64,000 nucleotides of DNA. It comes from an uncultured Anaerolineae bacterium (GTDB lineage Bacteria > Chloroflexota > Anaerolineae > J036 > Brachytrichaceae). This document shows, piece by piece, positions 40,096-49,475 of the stretch. The notes beneath the pieces are model-generated. The model saw only the letters and a list, made by a program, of their open reading frames with translations. It had not been told where the DNA came from and made no database searches. The position numbers and the translations under genes are program-made. The stretch's first letter is position 1. Each line of letters opens with the position of its first letter. The stretch lies in assembly GCA_938028725.1 (NCBI GenBank), contig CALIMH010000010.1, forward strand, positions 1 through 64,000, in the 5' to 3' direction.

Positions 40096-41780
40096 CGACG
40101 TTTGAACTGCTCGGCCTCGGCCAAGAGCTGCTCGGCGCTGGTCAGGCCAACTGCGCCGCCGGTGCCGAGCATCTGCGCTAGCTCGTCTGCCCGTGCGCGT
40201 TGGTCTAGCCGTTGCACGCGCGTGACGGTGCGATTGCCCTCGGTGTGCTTGCTCACTTTGAAATGAGCATCGGCGAAAGCTGCCAGTTGCGGCAGGTGGG
40301 TGATGCACAACACTTGATGATGGCGCGCCAACCGCCACAGCTTTTGGCCAACTGTTGTGCCCACCCGCCCGCCGATGCCCTGGTCAATCTCGTCGAAGAT
40401 AAGGGTGGGGGTGTTGTCGGCCAGCGCCAGAGTGGCCTTCAGTGCGAGCATGAGGCGGGCTGTCTCACCGCCCGAGGCGATCTTCGCCAACGGCTTGAAG
40501 CCCTCGCCGATGTTGGGCGCAATGAGAAATTCCACAGCGTCGCAGCCAGTCGAGTCGAGCGGCTGGGTTGTGATGTGCACGTCGAAGCGTGCGCCCGCCA
40601 TGCGCAGATCGGCCAGCTCCTGCTCAACACCCCGGCGCATCGCTTCGGCGGCCTGCGCCCGCTGAGCGGAGAGCTGCGAGGCTAGCTCTTGTGCGTGTTG
40701 GCTGAGCTGTCGTTCGCGGTTAGCAAGCGCCTCCAGTTGCTCGTCGGCGCTCTCGATTTGCTCCAGCTCGCGGGCTGCCTGCTCGCCGAAAGCGATCACC
40801 GCTTCCACCGTCTCGCCATATTTGCGCTTCAGCCGCTTGATCAGCTCTAGGCGCTCTTCCACTTGCTGAAGCCGACGCGGGTTAAACTCGATGCTATCGC
40901 GGTAGTCGCGCAGTGCGCGCGCTACTTCCTCTAGGATAGTGTTGGCCTCGTCCAGCATGTGGTGAAGGTCGGCGAATTGACGGTCAAAGCGCTCGAGCTG
41001 GGCCAAGGCGCGCCTGGCTGCTGCAAGCTGGTCCAGCGCCGCCGGTGCGCCACGGGCGGATTCGTAGAGGGCGCGGTAAGCCTCGTCGGTGAGCGCAGCC
41101 AGTGCCTCGGCGTTGGCCAAGCGAACGTGCTCTTCCAGCAGTGCAGTTTCTTCGTTTGGCTTTAGGCGAGCAGCGCGGATTTCCTCCGCCTGAAAGCGCA
41201 GCATATCCACACGTCGGGCGCGTTCACGGCTTTGCTGGCGGATTTCCTCAATGCGACGTTGGATGGAGCGCAATTCACCGTATAGCGCGGCCACTTGTTC
41301 CCGCAGCTCCCAGGTGTTGGCAAAGCGGTCGAGCAGGTTCACGTGCTCACGCGAGCGCAAGAGTGAGAGGTGTTCGCTTTGGCCGTGGATGTCCACCAGC
41401 AGCTCGCCCACCTCGCGCAGGGCAGCTTGGTTGACGGCGCGGCCGTTGATGCGGGCGACCGAGCGGCCGTTGATGCGCACCTCGCGGCCCAGCGTGAGCG
41501 TGTCCTCATCCTCTAGTGCGATGCCGTAGGTTTCCAAGCGCTGAGCGATGGCGTGACACAGCGCGCCCTCGGCTCGAAAGATGCCCTCGATGAGCGCGGC
41601 TTGCGCGCCGCTGCGCACCACGCTCGGCTCGGCACGGTCGCCAAGCAACAGAGCGATGCAATCCACGATGATGGATTTGCCGGCGCCGGTTTCGCCGGTG
41701 AGGACGTTCAGGCCACTGGCGAACTCCAAATCCAGCGCGTCAATGATCGCGAAATCGCGCACGCGTAGCTCGCATAACAT
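40092..41780 (-). CDS. recN: DNA repair protein RecN
   Basis: SMC-like ATPase for double-strand break repair; 562 aa. N-terminal half-cassette: LCELRVRDFAIIDAL and Walker A LTGETGAGKSII; a long coiled-coil middle (residues ~155-370) with a hinge; C-terminal half-cassette with the signature region IASGGETARLMLALK and Walker B LIFDEIDQGIGG, then CITHLPQLAAFAD. All are diagnostic of RecN. It lies 9 nt after the aminotransferase and closes the rpoD operon. The stop overlaps the convergent small-protein gene by 4 bp. Confidence 0.97.
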   Translation of the reverse strand: MLCELRVRDFAIIDALDLEFASGLNVLTGETGAGKSIIVDCIALLLGDRAEPSVVRSGAQAALIEGIFRAEGALCHAIAQRLETYGIALEDEDTLTLGREVRINGRSVARINGRAVNQAALREVGELLVDIHGQSEHLSLLRSREHVNLLDRFANTWELREQVAALYGELRSIQRRIEEIRQQSRERARRVDMLRFQAEEIRAARLKPNEETALLEEHVRLANAEALAALTDEAYRALYESARGAPAALDQLAAARRALAQLERFDRQFADLHHMLDEANTILEEVARALRDYRDSIEFNPRRLQQVEERLELIKRLKRKYGETVEAVIAFGEQAARELEQIESADEQLEALANRERQLSQHAQELASQLSAQRAQAAEAMRRGVEQELADLRMAGARFDVHITTQPLDSTGCDAVEFLIAPNIGEGFKPLAKIASGGETARLMLALKATLALADNTPTLIFDEIDQGIGGRVGTTVGQKLWRLARHHQVLCITHLPQLAAFADAHFKVSKHTEGNRTVTRVQRLDQRARADELAQMLGTGGAVGLTSAEQLLAEAEQFKRR

Positions 41781-41789
41781 GGCTTTCCG

Positions 41790-43112
41790 CTAGCCTGCCG
41801 CGCAGGCTTGGTCGAGCGCGGCAGCGAAGATGCGCAGCGCTTCGTCAATTTGCTGCTCGGTCACCACCAGCGGTGGTATCCAGCGGATCACATTTTCATA
41901 CGTGCCACAGGTGAGCAGCAGCAACCCCTGCTCCTCGCAGGCGCGCACCAAGCGCTGGACAAGGGCTTTGTCGGGGTTGCCCTCTGGGTCAACAAACTCG
42001 GTGGCGACCATGCAGCCTATGCCGCGCACATCGCCGATGAAGGGGAAGTCCTGTTGCAGGCGGCGCAGGCCGCTCAGAAGCTGGGCCCCGCGGGCGGCAG
42101 CGTTGTGCGGCAGTTGCTCGTCTTTCATCACGCGGATGGTTTCGGCTGCTGCAGCAGCGGAGACAACGTTTGGTCCGTAGGTGCCGCCGTGTGAGCCGGG
42201 CTTCCACTTTGCCATGAGCGCGCGCGGCGCAGCCACGCAGCTCAGCGGCATACCAGAGGCCAACCCCTTGGCCATTACCAGCACATCCGGCACCACGCCG
42301 AAGTGCTCCAGCGCAAAGAAGGCGCCGGTGCGTCCAAAGCCGGTTTGCACCTCGTCGAAGATGAGCAGGATGCCGTGCTCGTCGCACAGCTGGCGCAAGC
42401 CGCGCAGAAATGAGGCTGGCGGCACGACGTAGCCGCCTTCGCCTAGCACTGGTTCGACGACGATCGCAGCGGTCTCTTGGGGGGCGCTCTGGGTCTTGAG
42501 CAAGAAGCGCAACTGTTCGAGCGCGTAACCGCAGCAGCGACCTGCGTCGGCAGGGCAGGCGGCGCTCAGCGCGGCGCGTTCGGCGTGGCTCATGCTGCGG
42601 CGCGCGATCGGGCAGTGGTAGCAATGGGCATACGGCGCGACAAACACGCCCGACGGCAGCGGCTGATACAGCAGCCGGTAGCTGGTTTTGCTCTGCGTCA
42701 TTGCCATGGTCAGGTGGGTGCGGCCATGAAAGGAACCTTCGAAGGTGATGATGTTGGTGCGGCCGGTGGCCTGCTTGGCCAGCTTCACAGCTGCCTCCAC
42801 TGCTTCGGCGCCGCTGTTGCTGAAGAAGAATGTGTCAATGGGCGGTGGGCAGACGCTCACCAGCTCATCGGTCAGTTCCAACACGCTCTGGGCGATCACG
42901 GTGCCGATTTGGCCGTGGATCAGCCGTTGTGCTTGCTCCTGGATCGCGTGCACAATGCGCGGGTGCGCATGGCCGGTGTTAGTGACGCCGATGCCGCTGG
43001 TGAAGTCCATGAAGCGCTTACCGCTGCGGTCGTAGAGGTAGATGCCCTCACCGCGTTCCACCTCGATGTGAAATGCGCGTGCCCACACGGGTGAGAGATG
43101 CTCTTTCGCCAT
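41790..43112 (-). CDS. Class III aminotransferase, GABA-transaminase-like
   Basis: 440-aa PLP enzyme. PLP-lysine Lys282 in VMAKGLASG, cofactor-binding Asp253 in IFDEVQTGFGRTG, and the N-terminal FTSGIGVTNTGHAHP and SNSGAEAVEAAVKLA blocks are typical of 4-aminobutyrate/acetylornithine-type aminotransferases. The 440-residue length and an insert at residues ~160-205 favour a GabT-like enzyme over LysJ/ArgD. The insert holds cysteines at 164, 167, 186, 193 and 194, which may form a metal site. Neighbours (GT2, recN, rpoD) give no metabolic clue. A role in the LysW pathway is possible but not supported by proximity. Confidence 0.85.
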   Translation of the reverse strand: MAKEHLSPVWARAFHIEVERGEGIYLYDRSGKRFMDFTSGIGVTNTGHAHPRIVHAIQEQAQRLIHGQIGTVIAQSVLELTDELVSVCPPPIDTFFFSNSGAEAVEAAVKLAKQATGRTNIITFEGSFHGRTHLTMAMTQSKTSYRLLYQPLPSGVFVAPYAHCYHCPIARRSMSHAERAALSAACPADAGRCCGYALEQLRFLLKTQSAPQETAAIVVEPVLGEGGYVVPPASFLRGLRQLCDEHGILLIFDEVQTGFGRTGAFFALEHFGVVPDVLVMAKGLASGMPLSCVAAPRALMAKWKPGSHGGTYGPNVVSAAAAAETIRVMKDEQLPHNAAARGAQLLSGLRRLQQDFPFIGDVRGIGCMVATEFVDPEGNPDKALVQRLVRACEEQGLLLLTCGTYENVIRWIPPLVVTEQQIDEALRIFAAALDQACAAG

Positions 43113-43138
43113 AGACGGTTAGTGTAACTGCGCTGGGC

Positions 43139-43900
43139 TCAGTCCATCAGGCCAAGCCGCCGGCGAGCCAGCAAGCGTAGGGTTTGCACAATGGTTTTGA
43201 AGAACGGCATCTTGGTTGGACCCGGTTTGCGGTCGTAGCGCAGGATCATCGGCACTTCGTTCACCACGGCGCCGGCGGCGTGCAGCTTGATGAGCAGGTC
43301 CACCATGCAAGTGAAGCCGCGCTCGATGAAAAGCTGATCGCCAAAGCGAGCGAGGGCAGCCCGCAGCGTGCCGGCGCGGTAGGCGCGGTAGCCGCAGGAG
43401 TAGTCGCGCGCGCCGGGGATCGGATAGGTGAGACGGAAGAGCAGGCTCAGCGTGTTGCTGAACAATTGGCGATACCAAGGGATGCCAACCATGCGCGCGC
43501 CCGGCTGGTAGCGCGAGGCGATCACCAAGTCGCTGCCCTCTTCCACCAGTTGCTTCATGCGCAGGATTAGGGCGGGGATGTGCGTGTCGTCTGAGTCCAT
43601 GGTGACGATCACATCGTCGTCGGAGTGGGCGCGGGCCAATGCAGCCAGCAGGCCGGTCTTGATCGCCTCACCCAGGCCGCGATTGGTTGGGTGTTGGATC
43701 AGCTCAAGGTGCAGGTCGTCGGCACGAGCGGCGGCGACGCGCTGCGCTTGGGCAGCGGTGTCATCGGCGCTGCCGTCATCCACCACAAGCACGTGCAGGG
43801 GGCATTGGGCGAAGTGAGCGGCGGAAGTGTCGGCGATGCGACGCAGCAGGCGCGGGAGTGCCTCCGCTTCATTGTAGGCGGGGAGAACAATGTAAATCAC
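43139..43900 (-). CDS. Family 2 glycosyltransferase (dolichyl-phosphate-mannose-synthase-like)
   Basis: 253 aa from GTG 43900, giving the normal N-terminus VIYIVLPAYNEAEALP; the frame stays open to 43969 but those residues have no GT2 character. GT-A fold signs: VVDDGSADDT, TNRGLGEAIKTGLLAA and the metal site TMDSDDTHIP, then a RxxxKxxxR-like region. No C-terminal transmembrane helices are evident, so it resembles cytosolic polyprenyl-phosphate sugar synthases, which would supply lipid-linked sugar to GT39-type enzymes. It lies 26 bp before the aminotransferase and downstream of rpoD. Confidence 0.88.
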   Translation of the reverse strand: MIYIVLPAYNEAEALPRLLRRIADTSAAHFAQCPLHVLVVDDGSADDTAAQAQRVAAARADDLHLELIQHPTNRGLGEAIKTGLLAALARAHSDDDVIVTMDSDDTHIPALILRMKQLVEEGSDLVIASRYQPGARMVGIPWYRQLFSNTLSLLFRLTYPIPGARDYSCGYRAYRAGTLRAALARFGDQLFIERGFTCMVDLLIKLHAAGAVVNEVPMILRYDRKPGPTKMPFFKTIVQTLRLLARRRLGLMD

Positions 43901-43990
43901 AGTAGCTGATACGTGCGACAGGATGCAATGCAGCGCGATTGTAACGAACACACTGCCGTGCGGCGGCACAGCAAGTGGGGCGGGGTTCGA

Positions 43991-45385
43991 TCACTCGCGC
44001 AGGAAGTCGCGCAGGCGTCGCACGTGTGCCGGCAACCGCAGCCGGCTGAGCGCTTGGGCCTCGATCTGCCGCACGCGCTCGCGGGTGATGTCCAGCTTGC
44101 GCCCTACCTCTTCGAGGGTATAAGTTTCGCCGTCGAGCAGACCGTAGCGCAGCTGCAACACGCGCACTTCTCGCGGCGGCAGGGTGTTCAGAATCTCCAT
44201 CAGTTGCTCGCGCAGGAGTTGGTTGGTGACCATCTCGACGGGGGGCGGGCTGTCCTCGTCGGGGATGAAGTCGCCCAGCACGCTTTCCTCTTCGTCATCG
44301 GTGGGCGTTTCCAGGCTGATCGGCCGGCGGGCCACCTGGATCATCTGCTCAGCCTTGTGCACTGTCACGTTGAGGGCCTCGGCCAGCTCGGCCACGGTGG
44401 GATCACGCCCAAGCTCTTGGGTGAGCTGGTGGCTGGCACGAAGCAGGCGGTTGATCTGGTCACCCATGTGCACAGGCACACGGATGGTGCGCCCCTGGTC
44501 GGCAATGGCGCGGGTGACTGCCTGGCGGATCCACCAGGTGGCGTAAGTGCTGAATTTGTGGCCGCGGCGCCAATCGAACTTCTTGGCAGCGCGGATCAGG
44601 CCGATGTTGCCTTCTTGGATTAGGTCCAGGAAGGGCACACCGCGGCCGATGTACTTTTTGGCCACGCTGATCACCAAGCGCGAGTTGGCGCTGATCAAGT
44701 GCTCGCGGGCAGCTTGGCCATCCTCCACCAACTGCTGGAGCAACTCCTTTTCCTTGTCAGTCAGGTCGGGCATCACTTGCAGCATCTCGCGCGCCTCACG
44801 CCCGCGCTCGATGCGCTGAGCCAAATCCACCTCTTGGGGAGCAGTGAGCAAGGGGACGCGCCCAATCTCCTTCAGGTAGAGGCCAACGGTATCATCGGCC
44901 TCAATCGCTTCGAGCAGCCCCTGGCTGTTGTGCTCGCCGAACTCGTCCTCTTCTTCCTCTTCATCGCTGAGGAGGTCGGATGCCTCATCTTCGTTGGAGA
45001 CAATTTGGATGCCTGCGTCGGATAGAGTATTGAGCAGCTCCTCAAGCTGCTCCATGTTTTGCTCGGCGTTAGGGAAGAAGTTGAGGATGTCCTCGTAAGT
45101 GACGTAGCCTTTCTCGCGGCCCAAATTGATCAGCTGCTCCTCGCTGCTCAGCTCCTCGATGGCGATTTCCTCGATAGAAGGAGCGGTAGACACCTGGCGC
45201 GCCTGTTCAGGCTGCAATGTTGCCTGGGCTGGCTTGGATGCTGAGGTTGGCTTGGTTGCCTGCTTCTTTGCCTTCGCTGCAGCTTTCTTCGCCCTGGACG
45301 TGGTCTTCCGTCGGGAAGCAGTTGCTGCAGACTTACGCGCTTGCTTGGCGCGGGTCGAGCTTGCCGACGCTGTCTTCTTAGTCAT
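43991..45385 (-). CDS. rpoD: Primary RNA polymerase sigma factor
   Basis: 464-aa sigma-70. After a lysine/alanine/serine-rich N-terminal tail (residues 1-~60) come region 1.1 (~75-125), an acidic run (~135-150), region 1.2 ([17 protein letters not shown]), region 2 with [18 protein letters not shown] and the -10-recognition helix [17 protein letters not shown], region 3, and region 4 with the -35 helix-turn-helix ([20 protein letters not shown]). Its own promoter is near-consensus. Shine-Dalgarno AGGAG lies about 9 nt before ATG 45385. First gene of an operon with GT2, aminotransferase and recN. Confidence 0.97.
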   Translation of the reverse strand: MTKKTASASSTRAKQARKSAATASRRKTTSRAKKAAAKAKKQATKPTSASKPAQATLQPEQARQVSTAPSIEEIAIEELSSEEQLINLGREKGYVTYEDILNFFPNAEQNMEQLEELLNTLSDAGIQIVSNEDEASDLLSDEEEEEDEFGEHNSQGLLEAIEADDTVGLYLKEIGRVPLLTAPQEVDLAQRIERGREAREMLQVMPDLTDKEKELLQQLVEDGQAAREHLISANSRLVISVAKKYIGRGVPFLDLIQEGNIGLIRAAKKFDWRRGHKFSTYATWWIRQAVTRAIADQGRTIRVPVHMGDQINRLLRASHQLTQELGRDPTVAELAEALNVTVHKAEQMIQVARRPISLETPTDDEEESVLGDFIPDEDSPPPVEMVTNQLLREQLMEILNTLPPREVRVLQLRYGLLDGETYTLEEVGRKLDITRERVRQIEAQALSRLRLPAHVRRLRDFLRE

Positions 45386-45474
45386 GCTCTCTCACTCCTG
45401 TGGAAAAGCGCAGCCTTCACCTGTCTTCGCGCACCGTGTGGAACACCTTAAAGTCAAGAACGCCATCACTCTAC

Positions 45475-45503
45475 ATATTAGGGGGTGGAACGCAGTTTGT
45501 CAA
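45475..45503 (-). promoter_or_regulatory. rpoD promoter
   Basis: Consensus TTGACA on the minus strand (45498-45503), a 17-nt spacer and TAATAT (45475-45480, four of six matches to TATAAT). It predicts a leader of about 80 nt before the rpoD ATG at 45385. Confidence 0.72.
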
Positions 45504-45606
45504 TAGCCAAACGGGCATTTTAGCGCAGCATTTCTGCGTGCCCCGTGGTTTGGCGCGCATTGTGCATCTTTGACTAAGGTTTGTATTAGCTTGGTTTAAT
45601 CCCAAG

Positions 45607-46210
45607 TCACCCTATGCCACGTAAAGCCCATTTGCTTTGGCTGTGGCTCGTCCAAGATTGCGGCGTAGGTCTGCTCGCGCTGGAAACACGCGCCTGAAGC
45701 GTTGTGAACTCCTGGCGGATGGTGCGCTGGGTTTGCCACACTGCGGCTGCATGGGCCTCAATGCGGGCGCCGGCCGGCTGTGGCAACACCACCTGCTCCA
45801 GAAAGCGCTGGCTGGTGGAGCGTGGGGAGGGCCACCACTCGCGAACCGTGGCCACGAACTGATCGCGGACGCGCTCGAGCGGCGACTCAGCGTCGAGGGC
45901 ATGGGTGTGCCCGAGCAGGAGACAGCCGGTTCTGCTCAGCACACGGCGCGCCTCGTCAATCGCCTGCGCTGGACTTGCGCAAGCGGCCCATCATGGCCAG
46001 CGAAAGGTCTGCGCCGGTGACGTGAGCGCCCTGCGCGGTCCGGAGCTTGGCGATGCGTCCTGTGCCCACCTCCCACAAGGCGCGTCGTTCGCCCGGCAAT
46101 TGCAGGGCAGTTTGTGCGAGCGCAGCGCTGGCTTCTGTTGGCGGGGCATGACGATTCTGGTCGTAAAACAAGGCTGCGCAGTCGAAACAGATGGATGGCG
46201 AGGCACGCAT
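45607..46210 (-). pseudogene. Decayed class I SAM-dependent methyltransferase
   Basis: An N-terminal fragment from ATG 46210 shows [16 protein letters not shown] and a damaged SAM loop ([12 protein letters not shown], then [12 protein letters not shown]), ending in a stop near 45956. A C-terminal fragment in another frame continues as [18 protein letters not shown] through QRFLEQVVLPQPAGAR. Between the two, roughly the middle of a methyltransferase domain is missing, and the frames do not join. So there is an internal deletion plus frameshift, and part of motif I is also lost. It lies between the rpoD promoter and nadE. Confidence 0.75.
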
Positions 46211-46333
46211 CGTGCTGATGTTAGCAAATGGTGCGGCCTCTCGCTGAGACCCGGCACGCAGCGCTCTCTCATGTGGGTCATCAGGTTCGGCGTCTATTTA
46301 CAATCACCATCAGCAATCATCACTAGCTTTCGC

Positions 46334-48334
46334 ATGAAAGCGAACGAACTGTTCCAGGCTGAGCTGCTTGGCTTGGTGCGTGTAGCTGCTGTGTCGCCTG
46401 CGCTGCGTGTAGCAGATGTCGCTTTCAACGTTGCTGCGATCTGCGATGGGCTGCGCGAAGCGCGCACGCAAGGGTGTGCGTTGGCGCTCTTCCCAGAGTT
46501 GAGCCTGACTGGATACACCTGCGGTGACTTGTTCCGCCAATCGCTCCTGCTGGAGGCTGCGCTGCAGGGCGTCTTGGAGGTTGCCCGCTGCGCCGCGTCA
46601 ACCGAGATCGTGGCTGTAGTTGGCTTGCCGCTTGAGGTGGATGGTCGTCTGTTCAACTGCGCCGCGCTGTTGGCTGATGGCGAGGTGAAGGGCGTGGTGC
46701 CGAAGACCTTTTTGCCCAACAGTGGTGAGTTTTACGAGCAACGCCACTTCACGCCTGCGGCGCATGCGTGTTCGCGGAGCGTGCGCATCGGGAAGCACGA
46801 TGTGCCCTTCGGCACAGACCTGCTTTTTGTGGCCCAAAGCGAGATGCAGCACTGCGCGATCGGCATTGAGATTTGTGAGGATTTATGGAGTGTAGAGCCG
46901 CCTAGTGGCCGCTTGGCTCGCGCTGGCGCGACTATCTTGCTCAATCTGTCTTCAAGCCCGGCCCAGCTCGGCAAGGTGGCCTATCGCCGTGAGTTAGTGC
47001 GCCAGCAATCGGCGCGTTGCTTGGCTGCTTACGTTTATGCCGGTAGCGGCCCAGGCGAGAGCAGCAGCGATCTGGTCTTTGATGGCCATGCGTTGATTTG
47101 TGAGAACGGCCGGTTGCTGGCCGAGAGCGAGCGATTTCGCTTCGACACGCAAGTGACCGTCGCCGACGTGGACGTGATGCGCCTATCCCACGAGCGACGC
47201 AACAACACGGCGTTCAGCGATGCGGGTCAAGTGATGGAGCTGCGGCGCGTGTTGTTCCAACTACCGCGCACCCAACTCGTAGGTGGGTTGCGCGGCGCGC
47301 CGATCAGCCGCACACCGTTCGTGCCCGAGCATCGAGCCGAGCGCGCGGCAAACTGCCGAGAAATCTTCGCCATTCAGCAAACCGGCTTGGCGCGGCGGTT
47401 GCAGCACACCGGCCTGCAAAAGGTGGTCATCGGCGTCAGCGGCGGCTTAGACTCGACGCTGGCGCTGCTGGTCGCCGCGCGTGCGTTTGACGCGCTGCAA
47501 TTGCCGCGCGCGGGCATTATTGCCATCACTATGCCCGGCTTCGGCACAACCGACCGCACCCACCGCAACGCGCATCGGCTGATGCGCGTGCTGGGCGTCA
47601 CCGCCCGCGACATCCCCATCCGTGATGCTGTGATGCAACACTTCGCCGATATTGGCCATGACCCCGACCAGCACGATGTGACCTACGAAAACGCGCAGGC
47701 GCGCGAGCGCACCCAAATCCTAATGGATGTGGCCAACCAGGAGGGCGGGCTAGTGGTCGGCACCGGTGATCTGAGCGAGCTGGCGCTGGGATGGGCGACG
47801 TTCAACGGCGATCACATGAGCATGTATCACGTCAACGCTGGCGTGCCCAAAACGCTGGTGCGTTACTTGGTCGAGTGGTGCGCCGACGAGGTGTTCCAGG
47901 GCGAGGCTGCGGATGTGTTGCGCGACATCTTGGCCACGCCTATCACACCTGAGCTGTTGCCTTTGAAAGACGGCGCGCTGCAACAAAAGACGGAGGAGGC
48001 CATCGGCCCCTACGTGTTGCACGATTTCTTCCTCTTCCACCATGTGCGCTATGGCTCATCGCCGGCGAAGGTGTTTCTGCTTGCCTGCTATGCCTTCGAT
48101 GGCGTGTACGATGCTGCAACAGTGCTGAGGTGGCTGGATGTGTTCTATACCCGCTTTTTCTCGCAACAGTTCAAGCGCAACGCCATGCCCGATGGTCCGA
48201 AGGTCGGCTCTGTAGCGCTCTCACCACGCGGAGATTGGCGCATGCCTAGCGATGCCCACGCCACGCTCTGGCGCGCCCAGCTGGCTGAATTAGCCCAGCG
48301 CCTCGACTTGAACGTGACATCCCAACAAGCCTGA
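46334..48334 (+). CDS. nadE: Glutamine-dependent NAD+ synthetase
   Basis: Two-domain enzyme making NAD+ from deamido-NAD+ and glutamine; 666 aa from ATG 46334. The frame is open 143 codons upstream but that part is opposite the methyltransferase remnant and has no family character. N-terminal nitrilase-type glutaminase with catalytic Glu55 (FPELSLTGY), Lys124 (VVPKTFLPN) and Cys181 (GIEICEDLW); C-terminal ATP-pyrophosphatase domain with SGGLDSTLA near residue 370. The length fits the large octameric type known from mycobacteria. TACAAT at 46299-46304 is a possible -10. The M20 peptidase gene follows after 16 bp. Confidence 0.95.
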   Translation: MKANELFQAELLGLVRVAAVSPALRVADVAFNVAAICDGLREARTQGCALALFPELSLTGYTCGDLFRQSLLLEAALQGVLEVARCAASTEIVAVVGLPLEVDGRLFNCAALLADGEVKGVVPKTFLPNSGEFYEQRHFTPAAHACSRSVRIGKHDVPFGTDLLFVAQSEMQHCAIGIEICEDLWSVEPPSGRLARAGATILLNLSSSPAQLGKVAYRRELVRQQSARCLAAYVYAGSGPGESSSDLVFDGHALICENGRLLAESERFRFDTQVTVADVDVMRLSHERRNNTAFSDAGQVMELRRVLFQLPRTQLVGGLRGAPISRTPFVPEHRAERAANCREIFAIQQTGLARRLQHTGLQKVVIGVSGGLDSTLALLVAARAFDALQLPRAGIIAITMPGFGTTDRTHRNAHRLMRVLGVTARDIPIRDAVMQHFADIGHDPDQHDVTYENAQARERTQILMDVANQEGGLVVGTGDLSELALGWATFNGDHMSMYHVNAGVPKTLVRYLVEWCADEVFQGEAADVLRDILATPITPELLPLKDGALQQKTEEAIGPYVLHDFFLFHHVRYGSSPAKVFLLACYAFDGVYDAATVLRWLDVFYTRFFSQQFKRNAMPDGPKVGSVALSPRGDWRMPSDAHATLWRAQLAELAQRLDLNVTSQQA

Positions 48335-48350
48335 GACGCCTGCTTCAACG

Positions 48351-49475
48351 ATGGAAAAGGACCTGCTGGATTATCTTCGCCAGGCGCTGCCCGACATGCT
48401 GACGTTGTTGGAGCAGCTCGTCAGGTTGGAGTCGCTCAGCGCAGACAAAGCCGCCGTGGATCGGCTGGGCCGCTTTTTGGCGCAGGCGCTGCGCGAGGCT
48501 GCCGCAGAGGTGACGTTCTTCCCACAAACCCAAACCGGCGACCATGTGATGGGAGTGTGGAACAGAGGCGCCGGCTCACCTATCACCATGCTGCTGCATC
48601 ATGACACTGTGCATCCGCTGGGCAGCTTCGCTGCGCGCTTTCGTGTGGAGGGCGAGCGCATGTATGGGCCGGGCGTCCTCGATATGAAGGCTGGCCATGT
48701 GATTGCGCTGTTCGCTGTGCGCGCGCTCCAAGCTTTGAACGCACTCCCGCGGCGTGAGATTCGCTTCCTTTCCACCAGCGACGAGGAGATCGGCAGCCAC
48801 ACCTCGCGCCAGTTGATCATGGAGATGGCTCGCGGCGCGTCGCTGGTGATGGTGATGGAGCCGGCGCTGCCCGACGGCCGGTTGAAGTCGTCGCGGCGCG
48901 CGGTCGGCGATTTCACTGTGATCGCGCGCGGACGCGCCGCGCACGCGGGCGGCAACCACGAGCACGGCATCAACGCAATTCAAGAGATGGCCCATCACAT
49001 CTTGCGCATCCAAGCGCTCACCGACTACGCTCGCGGCGTGGCAACAACGGTGAGCGAGATTCGTGGCGGCACAGCGCGAAACGTCGTGCCGGATTACTGT
49101 GAGATTCACGTGGATGCCCGCGCTACTCATGCCGAGGACGCTGAGCGAGTGGCCCAGGCTCTGTTGGGGTTGCAGCCGGTTTTGCCCGGCGCGTCGCTGG
49201 AAGTGCGAGGTCGCTTCGAGCGCCCGGCCATGGAGTGCAACGCCGAGCGGCTGCGCATCTTCGAGCGGCTGAAGGCCATCGCCGCGCCGATCGTGGCGCT
49301 GCAACACGGCCCCAGTGGCGCTGGCAGCGATGCAGCCTTTGCTGCTGCACTAGCCCCAACCATGGATGGCCTTGGCGCCGTGGGAGATGGGCTGCACACT
49401 GCGGACGAGCACATCCTCATCCCCAGCCTTGTGGAACGCGCAGCGATGAACGCGCTCTTTCTACTCCGCTGGTGA
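48351..49475 (+). CDS. M20 family metallopeptidase (glutamate carboxypeptidase-like)
   Basis: 374-aa cytoplasmic zinc peptidase/deacylase. Metal-site segments are complete: HHDTVHPLG (first His), GPGVLDMKAG (bridging Asp), TSDEEIGS (catalytic Glu-Glu), EPALPDG and the C-terminal HTADEH. The dimerisation domain begins near residue 185 (GRAAHAGGNHEHG). This resembles carboxypeptidase G2-type enzymes that remove C-terminal glutamate; succinyl-diaminopimelate desuccinylase or LysK-type LysW hydrolase are relatives, so a LysW link cannot be excluded. It follows nadE by 16 bp and overlaps the convergent S41 gene by 15 bp. Confidence 0.88.
   Translation: MEKDLLDYLRQALPDMLTLLEQLVRLESLSADKAAVDRLGRFLAQALREAAAEVTFFPQTQTGDHVMGVWNRGAGSPITMLLHHDTVHPLGSFAARFRVEGERMYGPGVLDMKAGHVIALFAVRALQALNALPRREIRFLSTSDEEIGSHTSRQLIMEMARGASLVMVMEPALPDGRLKSSRRAVGDFTVIARGRAAHAGGNHEHGINAIQEMAHHILRIQALTDYARGVATTVSEIRGGTARNVVPDYCEIHVDARATHAEDAERVAQALLGLQPVLPGASLEVRGRFERPAMECNAERLRIFERLKAIAAPIVALQHGPSGAGSDAAFAAALAPTMDGLGAVGDGLHTADEHILIPSLVERAAMNALFLLRW

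Noticed and set aside
45905-46333. 143-codon N-terminal extension of nadE
   Set aside because: The NadE nitrilase domain begins at ATG 46334; the extension is antisense to the methyltransferase remnant and shows no homology.
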